Shown here one piece after another: positions 16,427 through 25,445 of a stretch of 64,000 nucleotides of DNA (the first letter of the stretch is position 1; each line of letters opens with the position of its first letter). The position numbers and the translations under genes were made by a program. The DNA lies in NCBI GenBank assembly GCA_963763885.1, contig CAVXQD010000003.1, positions 744,001 to 808,000 on the forward strand, written 5' to 3'. This stretch comes from JANNBN01 sp963763885. GTDB lineage: Bacteria > Actinomycetota > Acidimicrobiia > Acidimicrobiales > JANYDT01. The notes under the pieces were generated by a model. That model ran no database searches. It saw only the letters and a list, made by a program, of their open reading frames with translations, and was not told the DNA's origin.

Positions 16427-18544
16427 TCACGCAATCGGATCCTCGCCGTGGATGAGATGCGCGCCGACGATGTCAGAGAGAACAGAGAAAAACTCGAGGT
16501 CGGCTTCGGACAACCGTTCCGGCGTCTGATCCCTGCAAGCGGTCATCACTCCTACGATGGCTCCGCCGACATGGATGGGCACCAGGATGGCAGAGTGGAT
16601 CTGAATCGGGCCGGACGGCGGGGTGGGGCCATCGGCCGGGAGCCACGTCGAACGGTCCCTATCGATCAGTACCGGTTGACCCGACTCAAAAACCATGTGC
16701 GCATTCGAAGTGTCTGTTGTGCGGTCGACAAACAAATGCTGGTTGAGATAGTCCAGCTGGGCAGCATCTGAGTGCCAGCTTGCAACCCGTTGAAGGGTGG
16801 AATCGTCGCTGGTCAAGAGCCGGATGGCCACACCGTCAGCCACCGTTTCGGCAAGGAACTGACAGGCGGCGAGGGCCGAGGATCGGGTGTCGGTAGCTTC
16901 GCCTCGAGCGTCCATGGAAACACCCAGCCCGCTGATCGCGGCCAGCCGGAATTCGGACCGTTCCGCTGCTGCTCCCAAATCGGTGATCCGTTCTCGCAAG
17001 TCGTCCCGTTCGTGCCGGATGGCGGTACGTTCCCGGTCGAGTTCCTTCAGCGTGCTTACCAGTTGCGTTGGCGGTGGTGTGGGAACACCGTCGAGCGGGA
17101 GTACAGCGGTAACCGTTGTTCCAGACAGGCTGGACGTCACTCCGCACGTGCCGCCAAGTGCCTCGGCCCGGTCGCGCATGTGGCCAAGGCCGAAGTGGCC
17201 AGGGACGCTTGATCCGGGGAAGCCACCGCCATCATCGGCTACATCGATTCGAATCGTTTCAGATTCGCTATACACGGTGACGGTCACCTGGGCGGCCTTC
17301 GCGTGTTTGCGGATGTTGGTAAGCGCTTCGGCTGTAATCCGAAACGCTGTGTCCCCGACAACGCCCGGCAGCATCAGTCCAGGCGGACACTCGACTTGCA
17401 CCCACACGTCGGTGTCGGAGAACAAATAGTCCGCGGCCGCCGAAATAGCAGTGCCAAGCCCGGACTCCACCAGCTCAGGTGGGCTCAGTTCGAACACCAG
17501 CTGGCGAAGCGAGTCCATTGCCCGGTGCAGCGCCGTATCGGCATCGGCTAGCCAGTCCGAACGTGGTGGCAGATCTCGTCTGCGGAGCTGCCCGATCAAC
17601 AGAGCTGCTGCTGCAATCTGTTGGAGCGGGTCATCGTGAATGCCCAGCGCGATACCGCGTCGATCCGAGTCACCCAGCTCCACGATGCGTTCCATGAGCG
17701 CTCTGCGGTAGTTGTCTTCGCGAACGGCCGGCGTGACGTCGTCGATGAGCATCGCCAGTGCTTCGCCGGGTAGCGCCACTACGACGCGGCGATACACCGC
17801 TTCAGGAGCGCGCCGGTCGCCGACGACGATGTCGGGGAGCTGGACCGTGCGTCCCGTTCCGAGAACACTGAATACTCGTTGGCGTTCTTCTTCGTGCGTC
17901 TCGCCCGGAAAGATCGACAGGAGTGTGTCTCCCAGGCGCGCCTTCAAGTCCATGCCCAAGGCGAGACACGCGGCATCATTCACGGACCAGAGTCTGAGAC
18001 GCTTACCTTCTGGCGTGTCGACCGCGTTGACAATCATGACGCCAACCGGCATTCGCTCGCACAACGCCGCATACCAGTCGATCAGTTGATCGCGCGCCTT
18101 CAACTCGGTGAGGTCTCGGAGGGCAAGGATGGTGAGTTCTCCGTCGCCCAGCGGAAGGGGAACCATTTCGACAGGAATGCGCCGACCGTCTTTGTGCAAA
18201 ACCAAGATGGTGCTGACGTTTGTGACATTGACCCTGTGTCGGCGACGCTGCCGGTACGCCATGCGTTTTGGGCGTTCGGACGCAGGGAGCAGAGAAGAGA
18301 CGTCGGGAAGGGAGCGGAGGTCGTCCAGCGTGCGGCCGAGTAGATCCAGCGCGTGATGGTTGGCGTCGATGATGACCCCGCCTCGGCGTACCAGCACGAA
18401 CCCGAGTCCGAATTGTGTGCACGCGTGGAGCAGCGGCCCGGCGTGCTCGGACATCAACTCGTTCAGGCTTGGTTCTGGCCGTCCGCCGGACCCACTGTCG
18501 TGCCCGGAGGATCTGGGAACGCCTGCGTGGCTTGCCGGGTTCAC
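16427..18544 (-). CDS. soluble PAS-PAS-histidine kinase with a C-terminal GAF domain
   Basis: This 705-residue protein has two PAS-like domains (about 35-155 and 160-275), a HisKA_3 segment with phospho-acceptor His303 (LGIHDDPLQQI), a HATPase_c domain (about 400-480: AEALTNIRKHAKA, VADDGGGF, GHFGLGHMRDRAEALGG), a coiled coil (about 500-530) and a GAF domain (about 545-700). Having the catalytic core in the middle and a sensory GAF domain behind it is unusual for this kinase class. No membrane segment is visible, so signals are cytoplasmic or diffusible. It begins with GTG overlapping the stop of the response regulator gene (GTGA) and is therefore translationally coupled to it. Confidence 0.93.
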   Translation of the reverse strand: MNPASHAGVPRSSGHDSGSGGRPEPSLNELMSEHAGPLLHACTQFGLGFVLVRRGGVIIDANHHALDLLGRTLDDLRSLPDVSSLLPASERPKRMAYRQRRRHRVNVTNVSTILVLHKDGRRIPVEMVPLPLGDGELTILALRDLTELKARDQLIDWYAALCERMPVGVMIVNAVDTPEGKRLRLWSVNDAACLALGMDLKARLGDTLLSIFPGETHEEERQRVFSVLGTGRTVQLPDIVVGDRRAPEAVYRRVVVALPGEALAMLIDDVTPAVREDNYRRALMERIVELGDSDRRGIALGIHDDPLQQIAAAALLIGQLRRRDLPPRSDWLADADTALHRAMDSLRQLVFELSPPELVESGLGTAISAAADYLFSDTDVWVQVECPPGLMLPGVVGDTAFRITAEALTNIRKHAKAAQVTVTVYSESETIRIDVADDGGGFPGSSVPGHFGLGHMRDRAEALGGTCGVTSSLSGTTVTAVLPLDGVPTPPPTQLVSTLKELDRERTAIRHERDDLRERITDLGAAAERSEFRLAAISGLGVSMDARGEATDTRSSALAACQFLAETVADGVAIRLLTSDDSTLQRVASWHSDAAQLDYLNQHLFVDRTTDTSNAHMVFESGQPVLIDRDRSTWLPADGPTPPSGPIQIHSAILVPIHVGGAIVGVMTACRDQTPERLSEADLEFFSVLSDIVGAHLIHGEDPIA

Positions 18545-19185
18545 GGTGCCACGCTGATCAACCCGCGCTGGATACCGGCAGTGACCGCCTGCAGCTTTGA
18601 GTTCACACCCATTTTTGTCAAAATCGACGCCACGTGGTTTCGCACGGTGTCACGCGAGATCTGCAGTTGGTTCGCAATGTCCTGGTTGCTTCCGCCGTGT
18701 GCCATAAGGGCCAACACCTCGTGTTCGCGCTGCGTGAGGCCCGGGTTTCGCCCTCGCGGTCGAGCGGACAAGCGCGGAAGAAGCCGTGCAAGCAAAGCGG
18801 GAGAAATGACGGATTCGCCGACCGCCGCGCCGCGGATCGCGGACAAAACCACGTCGAGTGGTTCGCTCTTAGTGATGAAACCCGAGCAACCAGCCTCCAG
18901 CGCCGACGTCATTACTGCTTCGTCGTGGGAAGCAGTGAGCATGACTATGCGGGTGTTCGGCCATTGGGAAACAAGCCGCCGGGTTGCTTCGATTCCGTCA
19001 ACGCCGTCAGTCGCGCTCAGACGGAAGTCGATGAGGACGACATCCACTCCTCGTGCCATTGCGGCAAGTGCTGCGTCGGCGTTGTCGACGGCGGCGACGA
19101 CTTCGAGGTCGGGCTCGTCTTCGAGAACTCGGGCCAGGCTTGACGCAAAGACTCGATGATCATCGACCACGAGGATTCTGATCAC
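18541..19185 (-). CDS. NarL/FixJ-family response regulator
   Basis: This 214-residue protein has a receiver domain with the acidic pair at 8-9, phospho-acceptor Asp53 (VLIDFRL), Thr (MLTASH) and Lys (FITKSEP). The LuxR-type DNA-binding domain follows (about 145-205: LTQREHEVLALMAHGGS, SRDTVRNHVASILTKM). It is the first gene of a probable regulator-kinase-cyclase/phosphodiesterase transcript. The start used is GTG; no strong ribosome site is seen. A GAATTCCT inverted repeat lies about 63 bases upstream of the start. Confidence 0.94.
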   Translation of the reverse strand: MIRILVVDDHRVFASSLARVLEDEPDLEVVAAVDNADAALAAMARGVDVVLIDFRLSATDGVDGIEATRRLVSQWPNTRIVMLTASHDEAVMTSALEAGCSGFITKSEPLDVVLSAIRGAAVGESVISPALLARLLPRLSARPRGRNPGLTQREHEVLALMAHGGSNQDIANQLQISRDTVRNHVASILTKMGVNSKLQAVTAGIQRGLISVAP

Positions 19186-19247
19186 GGTTACTCACGCCAC
19201 TTTCCGCTATTCCGGACGACAGCTTCGTTTTAGTAGAAACTACGAGC

Positions 19248-19273
19248 GAATTCCTATCATGTTAAAGGAATTC
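19248..19273. promoter_or_regulatory. GAATTCCT inverted repeat between HAD gene and response regulator
   Basis: 8-bp perfect arms (gaattcct / aggaattc) with a 10-base spacer. It overlaps the stop codon of the HAD gene and lies 63-88 bases upstream of the response regulator start. It could be a terminator without a T-run or an operator. Confidence 0.4.
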
Positions 19274-19939
19274 AGGTTTGATCTCCTCAAAGTTCCGTGC
19301 AACAACGGAAACCCCGGGAATGTCCCTCAGCACTTCTGCTGACAGCATGGTGGTAAACGCCACCACCCGCATGCCGGCGCGTCGGGCCGCTTCGATTCCC
19401 AGAGGAGCGTCCTCGAACACGATGCACTGTTTGGCGGACACACCTAGACGGTCTGCCGCCGTGAGAAAGACCTCTGGGTCAGGTTTGCCGTTCACCACGT
19501 CGTCAGCTCCTACGATGACGGGGAAGTACGTATGCATATCAAGGGCGTCGAGATTGAATTCGATGTTGGCCTGGCCCGCGCCCGTTGCCATGGCAAGTGT
19601 GATGCCTAGGTCTTGCGCTTGGTCCAAAAAGGCACGCAGCCCATCCAAAGGTTCCAGCCGGCGGTGCGCCAAACGGCGGTATGCAGCCTCTTTGCGTTCC
19701 ACCCATGAGGAAACATCGTCCAGCGGCACGCCAAGCATGTCGCTGAAAATGGTTCGGTTGGGAACACCGCTTGTGCGTTGTTCCCACTCCGTGGCATCAA
19801 CCTGCGGATGACCGAGTTCGTTGATGGTTTCCATCCACGCTTCGGTATGGAACGACATGTTGTCCAGCAACGTGCCGTCCATATCGAAGATGAATGCAAT
19901 TGATTCAGTGTTCGGTTCAGAACTGGGGTCAATGGTCAC
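19262..19939 (-). CDS. HAD-superfamily phosphatase/phosphomutase (beta-PGM-like)
   Basis: This 225-residue protein has the HAD layout with a helical cap: nucleophile motif FDMDGTLLDN (near residue 18), motif II (ATGAGQA), a Lys in GKPDPEVF and motif IV EDAPLGIEAA. The Glu/Asp pattern after DGTL and the GKPDP stretch put it with the beta-phosphoglucomutase/phosphonatase-like phosphatases that act on sugar phosphates. No neighbour fixes the substrate. The start is GTG; a TACCGT hexamer lies 8 bases before it, similar to the -10 spacing seen at other genes here. Confidence 0.85.
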   Translation of the reverse strand: MTIDPSSEPNTESIAFIFDMDGTLLDNMSFHTEAWMETINELGHPQVDATEWEQRTSGVPNRTIFSDMLGVPLDDVSSWVERKEAAYRRLAHRRLEPLDGLRAFLDQAQDLGITLAMATGAGQANIEFNLDALDMHTYFPVIVGADDVVNGKPDPEVFLTAADRLGVSAKQCIVFEDAPLGIEAARRAGMRVVAFTTMLSAEVLRDIPGVSVVARNFEEIKPEFL

Positions 19940-20008
19940 AAACTCAAACGGTACCGAAGTACGACGACCGTAGTGACGAGCCTGGGTGTCCCCGAAGCCT
20001 GTTGGGAT

Positions 20009-20881
20009 CTACATGTTGGTGAGGAACTGCGCCAGCCAGTTCTGGGCGACGGCGATGTCGACGCGCTGATAGCCGCCGAGATACCGGCAATTGCTGGTGT
20101 AGCCGTAGGAGGTCACAGTAACGAGGTAACCGTTGAGGAACGATGGGCCGCCAGAGTCACCGAAGCAGGTTCCGCCACCGCCACGGGTGTCTGCCGGGTT
20201 GCCCTGCATCTGCAGAATCTGTGGGGTGAGCTTCTGGCCTGGTGAGGTAGTGGTGCGCCGGATAAGCGGGAGACCTTGTGGAGTCGGCTTCTGAGGGCCG
20301 CTGTCTGGCTTGCGTACTTCCGTGCCGTAACCAACCAGCTCGAACAAGGTCTTGTTGAGCTGCGATTGCTTGAGCTGATCCAAGTAGCCAACCGGTGCCA
20401 ACGTCGCTGGGGTGATCCCCGTGACAGGACGATCCAACACAACAACGGCGTAGTCGTTCCAATTCGCGGTATCGGTGAACTCGCTGTATTGCGGCGGCGT
20501 GTGTGCCGTTCCGAAATAGAACGAGCGAGGGTCGCCGGCACCTTCCGTGCCGTCGTAGCCGAGCGTAACGTCGTTTGCCACGGGAAGTCCGGGATCAGAA
20601 GCTGCGACACGCGGATCGGTGTCGAAGGTGACCAGTGTCTTGCCCAACGTACCAATGGTGCAGTGTGCGGCAGTGAGCAAGACGGTTGGTGTCACCAGTG
20701 TTGCGGTGCAACGGAAACGACCGTCTGCGTCGTAGAACACGATGAGGCCGACGTTTGGATGCTGTTCCCCGTCGGCCTCGCCGCCGGTGATTGCTGCTGC
20801 ACGGCCGAAGGCTGCGAGCGAAAGTCCCGCTGCCAGCCCGACCGCAAGAAAGGATTTGCCTGATTTGCCGAAGCGTTTCAT
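20009..20881 (-). CDS. secreted trypsin-like serine protease (S1 family)
   Basis: This 290-residue protein has a Sec signal peptide (about 1-29, KRFGKSGKSFLAVGLAAGLS then AAA) and an S1 protease domain. The catalytic triad is visible: His73 (LTAAHC), Asp143 (NWNDYAVVVLD) and Ser243 (GTCFGDSGGP). No propeptide is obvious; the mature protein would start near ITGGEADGEQHP, like the IVGG of activated trypsins. The start was chosen at the ATG that has AAAGGGAG about 10 bases upstream and begins a proper signal peptide; 38 further codons upstream are open but look non-coding. It stands alone and is probably exported to the medium or cell wall. Confidence 0.92.
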   Translation of the reverse strand: MKRFGKSGKSFLAVGLAAGLSLAAFGRAAAITGGEADGEQHPNVGLIVFYDADGRFRCTATLVTPTVLLTAAHCTIGTLGKTLVTFDTDPRVAASDPGLPVANDVTLGYDGTEGAGDPRSFYFGTAHTPPQYSEFTDTANWNDYAVVVLDRPVTGITPATLAPVGYLDQLKQSQLNKTLFELVGYGTEVRKPDSGPQKPTPQGLPLIRRTTTSPGQKLTPQILQMQGNPADTRGGGGTCFGDSGGPSFLNGYLVTVTSYGYTSNCRYLGGYQRVDIAVAQNWLAQFLTNM

Positions 20882-20997
20882 TGGTATGACTCCCTTTGAC
20901 GCCCTCGCGTTGCGCGCCCTGTGTGGTGGTTTGAGAGGGAGTCTGGCAGTAAACCAGGCTGAACCACCACTCATTGGGGAATCAAACGGACCCACCC

Positions 20998-21016
20998 GGG
21001 CTGCGTAAAGCAGCCC
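20998..21016 (-). terminator. stem-loop downstream of the SPFH gene
   Basis: A 7-bp perfect stem (gggctgc / gcagccc) with a 5-base loop lies 30 bases past the SPFH stop on the minus strand. The tract after it is G-rich and then mildly T-rich. Confidence 0.55.
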
Positions 21017-21045
21017 AAGCAGGGCGGGCGGTATGGCCTCCCGAC

Positions 21046-22074
21046 CTAATTGCCGGGTGCGGGTGGAACAGTCGCAGCTGCAGCCGATGAAGCGGCGGAA
21101 GAGCCCGACGGCGACAGGAAGATGTTGGGGTTGGCGCCTTGCGGCAGGAAGTAGATCTGGTTGCCGTTCTTGTACACGGCCTCAATCTGACGAAGTTCGA
21201 TCAGCTCCTTGGTGAGCGATTCGGAAATCACCTTGTTGGCAGTGGCCTCGGCTTTTGCGCTGATGGTCTTGGCGTCGGCTTCACCCTGGGCGCTGATGCG
21301 GAGCTGCTCAGCTGTCTTCTCGGCAACAAGGCGGGCTGTTTCTGCCTCGGTTTCCTTTTGCTTGCGCTCGATGGTGGCCTTCTGGGAGGCGGCCTCGGCT
21401 GCAATCGCCTGGTTTACCTGCTCTTGCAGGTTGGTCGGCAGATAGAGCTCACGAACGTCAACGGTTTCGATTTGGATACCCTGCGGCTGCAGCCGTTCGT
21501 TGAGCCGGGCGGTGATGCGTTGCTGGATCTCTGTGCGCTTCGTCGTGATTGCATCGCGAGCGTTGTACGCGCCAAACACGTCACGGGTGACCGATCGAAC
21601 GACAGGGCGCACAACGCGTTCACGCAGGTCGTCTTCGCTGCGAATCGAATTGAACAGCTTGACAGCGTCGGCCTTAACCAACCGGTAGTTGACCGTCAGG
21701 TCGACAGAAAGCGTCGCGCCTTCGGCAGAAGCGGCTTCGACCGAATCGTCGCCGCTTCGGTCACCTTCGTTGGTCGTGCGAAGCATCGAGGTCTGTTGCA
21801 GGCGTGTCGAGAACTTCACAACTTTGCCGCCGACAGGCGACACGAAGTGCCAGCCGGGAGGCAAGGTGCCTTGGACTTTGCCACGGACGATCTCGACGCC
21901 GATCTCGTTTGCGTCGACAGAGACGAACGACCGGTTGAACAGGTTGAACGCAAGAAGCGCAAGAAAACCGATCACTGCGAAAAAGATGAGACGGCCAGGT
22001 TTGACGTTGAGCTGTGGAGCTTTCACCTGGTTCTGACGAATGAACGGTGGAAGCTTGGGACCTTCGGTTGACAC
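21046..22074 (-). CDS. SPFH/prohibitin-family membrane protein
   Basis: This 342-residue protein has one N-terminal membrane helix (about 28-48, RLIFFAVIGFLALLAF), an SPFH/band-7 domain (about 55-230, with VDANEIGVEIVRGKVQGTLP and PPGWHFVSP) and a long helical coiled coil rich in Ala/Glu/Lys (about 235-310, AEAASQKATIERKQKETEAE). A Ser/Ala/Pro tail ends the protein. Prohibitin-like proteins form large membrane rings and scaffold membrane microdomains or proteases. The GTG start was chosen because GAGGAG lies 9 bases upstream; ATGs at 22122 and 22164 are in frame but lack such a site and would run through a perfect palindrome. Confidence 0.88.
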   Translation of the reverse strand: MSTEGPKLPPFIRQNQVKAPQLNVKPGRLIFFAVIGFLALLAFNLFNRSFVSVDANEIGVEIVRGKVQGTLPPGWHFVSPVGGKVVKFSTRLQQTSMLRTTNEGDRSGDDSVEAASAEGATLSVDLTVNYRLVKADAVKLFNSIRSEDDLRERVVRPVVRSVTRDVFGAYNARDAITTKRTEIQQRITARLNERLQPQGIQIETVDVRELYLPTNLQEQVNQAIAAEAASQKATIERKQKETEAETARLVAEKTAEQLRISAQGEADAKTISAKAEATANKVISESLTKELIELRQIEAVYKNGNQIYFLPQGANPNIFLSPSGSSAASSAAAATVPPAPGN

Positions 22075-22122
22075 GTTAAGGAACTCCTCGAGCCGCAATC
22101 CGGTTGCGACTATCGGTTGCAT

Positions 22123-22149
22123 CGTATACCCCTCGGCGAGGGGTATACG
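22123..22149. promoter_or_regulatory. 27-bp perfect inverted repeat between the SPFH gene and the TetR gene
   Basis: 11-bp perfect arms (cgtatacccct / aggggtatacg) with a 5-base centre (cggcg). It lies 49 bases before the SPFH start and 74 bases before the TetR start, in the divergent promoter region. Size and symmetry fit a TetR-family operator; the adjacent regulator is the obvious candidate ligand. Confidence 0.65.
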
Positions 22150-22210
22150 TAGGTGCGACTCCAAATTGCGTATCTACCCCATGGCGACCTCATGTCCTTC
22201 GAATGGCAGT

Positions 22211-22216
22211 GATAAT
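22211..22216 (+). promoter_or_regulatory. -10-like hexamer 7 bases before the TetR gene
   Basis: GATAAT is followed by 7 bases and then ATG at 22224. This spacing would make the transcript leaderless. No clear -35 is seen. Confidence 0.4.
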
Positions 22217-22223
22217 GGCGGAG

Positions 22224-22958
22224 ATGAGGACTTCACGAGATGAGACCCGCCGTCAGATCATCGACACCGGAGTCCGGTTGCTGATGGAACGCGGTCTCGA
22301 GGGCGGGTGCGGCAACGTTGGCATGGCCGACGTGCTGGCAGACATCGAGTCGCACACCGGCCGACGGATCACCAACGCCAGCGTCTACGGACGAATCTGG
22401 GCTACCCAGTCAGAGTTTCATCGTGACCTGCTGTTACACGCAGCAGAGCAATTCCCCGACGGTGAAGAAGTTGCGCTTCGCGCCGCGGCTGAGGCCGTTC
22501 TTGCCGAAGCCGACCTTGCGTCCGCGGCTGGCCGACGTGCTGCGCTTGAACAAATTTGCCTTCACGCTGGCAGCGCGCATCTTGCTGCTCTCGCCGCCAG
22601 CCGGTCGTGGCAAACATGGCTCGCCATCTGGGCAATCACCGTGAGTACTCCCACGCTGGAAGATGACTTGGAACGCGGCCCCGCAATCGCCAGCCGCCAC
22701 TCGGTGGCGGTGCGAGCAATGACAGGTGTACTTACGGATCTGCTTACGCAGGTTGGCGCAGTACCGCGGCCCGGTTTCAGCCTCCAACACCTCTCCATGG
22801 CGGTGTACGCGTTGTCTGAGGGATTGGTGCTCCACGACCGGTTCGCGCAGCCAGACGCGTCCACCATGAAATTCGATGACGAACAATGGCCGCTCTTCTC
22901 GGTCGCTTTGCTGGCAATCATCGACGCGTTCACACAACCCAACATCAGCGAGGCATGA
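22224..22958 (+). CDS. TetR-family transcriptional regulator
   Basis: This 244-residue protein opens with a TetR-type DNA-binding region: MRTSRDETRRQIIDTGVRLL, then MADVLADIES and NASVYGRIWATQSEFHRDLL as the recognition part. The rest is a helical ligand/dimer domain with no recognisable ligand class. The start at 22224 is chosen because the family N-terminus begins there and a GATAAT lies 7 bases upstream; ATGs at 22203 and 22215 are in frame. Its stop overlaps the ribokinase ATG (ATGA), so it may respond to a sugar or nucleoside. A 27-bp palindrome upstream is a likely autoregulatory site shared with the divergent SPFH gene. Confidence 0.85.
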   Translation: MRTSRDETRRQIIDTGVRLLMERGLEGGCGNVGMADVLADIESHTGRRITNASVYGRIWATQSEFHRDLLLHAAEQFPDGEEVALRAAAEAVLAEADLASAAGRRAALEQICLHAGSAHLAALAASRSWQTWLAIWAITVSTPTLEDDLERGPAIASRHSVAVRAMTGVLTDLLTQVGAVPRPGFSLQHLSMAVYALSEGLVLHDRFAQPDASTMKFDDEQWPLFSVALLAIIDAFTQPNISEA

Positions 22959-23872
22959 CCACTGTGGAATCAACCGAATCCGGCACAGATACCGGGCGGA
23001 CCGTTGTGGTGGTTGGGTCCATCAACATGGACCTCGTCGTCACCACATCGCACATCCCTGAGGCAGGTGAAACCGTCCTCGGCGATTCGTTCAGCACCCT
23101 CCCCGGCGGTAAGGGCGCCAACCAGGCCGTAGCAGCGGCCCGCGCCGGAGCCGCGGTGGCCATGGTCGGCAGGCTCGGGCCAGACGCCTTCGGGGACACG
23201 CTCCGGGCGGGTCTGATCGAGGAAGAAATCGACGTGTCGCATGTGGGCACGTGCAAGCACGATCCGTCTGGCGTTGCGCTCATCAGCGTTGCCGAATCAG
23301 GAGAGAACGCAATCGTCGTGGCACCGGGTGCCAACTCAATGATCCGCACGGTGCACGTGGACGACGCGGCCAAGGCTGGGCTCTTTGCTGGTGCCCCAGT
23401 CGTGTTGCTGCAACTTGAGATCCCCATCGACGTAATGGCGCACGCCGCTGCAACAGCGCACAACGCCGGCTCGGTGGTGGTGCTCAACCCGGCACCGGCA
23501 AAGGACTTGCCAGCGTCGCTATGGCAGCACGTCGACGTGTTGATCGCCAACGAAACTGAAATCGAACAACTGGGCGGCATCGACTCGCTCACGTCCCGCG
23601 TCACTACGGTCGTAGCCACGTTGGGGGCCGACGGAATCGCGGTTCACCACAACGGTGAGGTCCAGTCCATCGAGTCTTTGGACGTTGAGGTGATCGACAC
23701 CACGGGGGCAGGTGACTGTTTCTGTGGATGGTTCGCGGCTGAATTGGCAGCAGGAAACGACGTGTTTGCTGCGGCGGCGTTGGCAAACGTCGCAGCGGGG
23801 CTGAGCGTCACCAGCCTCGGTGCTCGAACATCGCCCACTGCGGCCGAGGTCGACGCGTATCTCGGAAACTGA
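22955..23872 (+). CDS. rbsK: ribokinase (PfkB family)
   Basis: This 305-residue kinase phosphorylates ribose, or a related pentose, at O5 with ATP. It shows the PfkB signatures: GSINMDLVVTTSHIPEAGET at the N-terminus, the PGGKGANQAVAAARAG motif, VVVLNPAPAK, NETEIEQL and the catalytic DTTGAGDCFCGWFAA region with the general base Asp in GAGD. The ribokinase-type N-terminus (xNxD plus GGKGANQA) separates it from fructokinases and adenosine kinases. It is coupled to the TetR-like regulator. No ribose transporter is nearby, so it may serve nucleoside salvage. Confidence 0.88.
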   Translation: MTTVESTESGTDTGRTVVVVGSINMDLVVTTSHIPEAGETVLGDSFSTLPGGKGANQAVAAARAGAAVAMVGRLGPDAFGDTLRAGLIEEEIDVSHVGTCKHDPSGVALISVAESGENAIVVAPGANSMIRTVHVDDAAKAGLFAGAPVVLLQLEIPIDVMAHAAATAHNAGSVVVLNPAPAKDLPASLWQHVDVLIANETEIEQLGGIDSLTSRVTTVVATLGADGIAVHHNGEVQSIESLDVEVIDTTGAGDCFCGWFAAELAAGNDVFAAAALANVAAGLSVTSLGARTSPTAAEVDAYLGN

Positions 23873-23924
23873 TCTCCGCGTGTCAACTGCCTGACCAATT
23901 CTGGAACCCGGTTATCGGTACCCG

Positions 23925-25373
23925 ATGGAGTTCGGCAAGCCTATAACCGTGGTGTCTGAGAAATCGAATGCGGTCATATGGTTCCGGCGCGATCTTCGCT
24001 CCATTGACCATCCGGCGCTTGCATCAGCAATCCAACATGCGCGGCGTGCCGGTGGCGTGGTCACCGCCGTGTTCGTGCTCGACAACCGGTTGCTCCGGAC
24101 CAGCGGCCCCAACCGCATCGCAGCCCTTTTCGACGCGCTGCACTCGCTTCGCCGTGCAGGTATCCCGCTACACATCATCGAAGGCGACCCCTCCGCTGAG
24201 GTTCTCCGAGTCGCCAAGCGATGCGACGCTGACGTGTTCGCCACGGAGGATTTTTCTCCGTACGGAATGTCCCGAGACCGAGCCGTGGCCGCTGCGCTTG
24301 CGCAAGTCGGCAGCACGATGCGCTTGGTGGATTCGCCCTATCTCGTTCGGCCTGGAACTGTCCGCAAGCTTGACGGAGATCCGTTCAGGGTGTTCACGCC
24401 GTTCAAACGAGTCTGGCTCACTCACGCGCTGGGACAACGGCCGGACACAACGGGGGAGCTGTCCACCCTGACCGGCGCGCGTTGGTCTGGCGAAACCGTG
24501 TCCGGAGCCATCCCAGTTGCACCCAGCACCGCAACAAGCGGTCTTCCTCCCATGACTGAAGAGGCCGCGTGTGACGCGTTTGACGTGTTCATGACGGAAC
24601 GAGTGACTGACTACAACGAGTCCCGCAACCTTCCGGCTCTCGACGCAACAAGCCGGTTGGGTGCCTATCTCAAGTACGGAGTTCTTCACCCCAGGCAGAT
24701 GCTGGGCGACATCGAACCAATGGTGCACGCTGGCAACGTCGGCGCGACAACGTTTCTCTCCGAGCTGTGCTGGCGAGAATTCTATGCAGACGTACTATTC
24801 CATCGTCCAGACTCTGCTCGCCATAACTATGTGACGACACTCGATATCGAAACGGACTCCGGTCCGACTGCAGACCAACGGTTCACTGCGTGGTGCGAGG
24901 GTAGGACCGGGTATCCGTTTGTCGACGCGGGAATGCGCCAGTTGGTCGCAGAGGGTTGGATGCACAATCGAGTCCGGATGGTCGTGGCCAGCTTCCTTGT
25001 TAAGGATCTGCACCTTCCTTGGCAGCGAGGCGCCAGATGGTTCATGCATCACCTCATCGACGGTGACATCGCAAGCAACCAACACGGGTGGCAATGGACG
25101 GCAGGGACAGGCACCGACGCGGCCCCGTACTTCCGCGTCTTCAACCCGGTGACACAGGGTAAGAAGTTCGACCCGGACGGCGAATACATCCGCCGCTGGG
25201 TGCCCGAGCTGGCATCGCTGCCCAAAGCTGCAGTGCACGAGCCGTGGCTACACCAGGCCCCGCGGCAACTGTTTGACGCTGGTCATCCGGCCTCGTACCC
25301 GGATCCAATCATCGACCACGCGGCAGAGCGGGACGAAGCACTGGTGCGTTTTCGCGTCGTCCGCGGCGGATGA
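23925..25373 (+). CDS. phrB: deoxyribodipyrimidine photolyase (class I CPD photolyase)
   Basis: This 482-residue flavoprotein repairs UV-induced cyclobutane pyrimidine dimers with blue light. The N-terminal antenna-chromophore domain starts at VIWFRRDLRSIDHPAL, and the C-terminal FAD domain shows ELCWREFYADVLFHRP, GYPFVDAGMRQLVAEGWMHN (FAD and DNA contacts), ASFLVKDLHLPWQRG and DGDIASNQHGWQWTAGTGTD. The Asn in DIASNQ and the W-x-W tail match CPD photolyases rather than cryptochromes. Whether the antenna pigment is a folate or deazaflavin cannot be read. A photolyase fits an organism in sunlit water. The ATG at 23925 is taken; a GTG at 23949 is also possible. Confidence 0.94.
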   Translation: MEFGKPITVVSEKSNAVIWFRRDLRSIDHPALASAIQHARRAGGVVTAVFVLDNRLLRTSGPNRIAALFDALHSLRRAGIPLHIIEGDPSAEVLRVAKRCDADVFATEDFSPYGMSRDRAVAAALAQVGSTMRLVDSPYLVRPGTVRKLDGDPFRVFTPFKRVWLTHALGQRPDTTGELSTLTGARWSGETVSGAIPVAPSTATSGLPPMTEEAACDAFDVFMTERVTDYNESRNLPALDATSRLGAYLKYGVLHPRQMLGDIEPMVHAGNVGATTFLSELCWREFYADVLFHRPDSARHNYVTTLDIETDSGPTADQRFTAWCEGRTGYPFVDAGMRQLVAEGWMHNRVRMVVASFLVKDLHLPWQRGARWFMHHLIDGDIASNQHGWQWTAGTGTDAAPYFRVFNPVTQGKKFDPDGEYIRRWVPELASLPKAAVHEPWLHQAPRQLFDAGHPASYPDPIIDHAAERDEALVRFRVVRGG

Positions 25374-25445
25374 ACCGTGAGATTCGCCTGAACGGGCGAA
25401 ACTGGCGTGTGAGGGCGATTCGGCCAGGAAGCAGGCTGACCTGGG

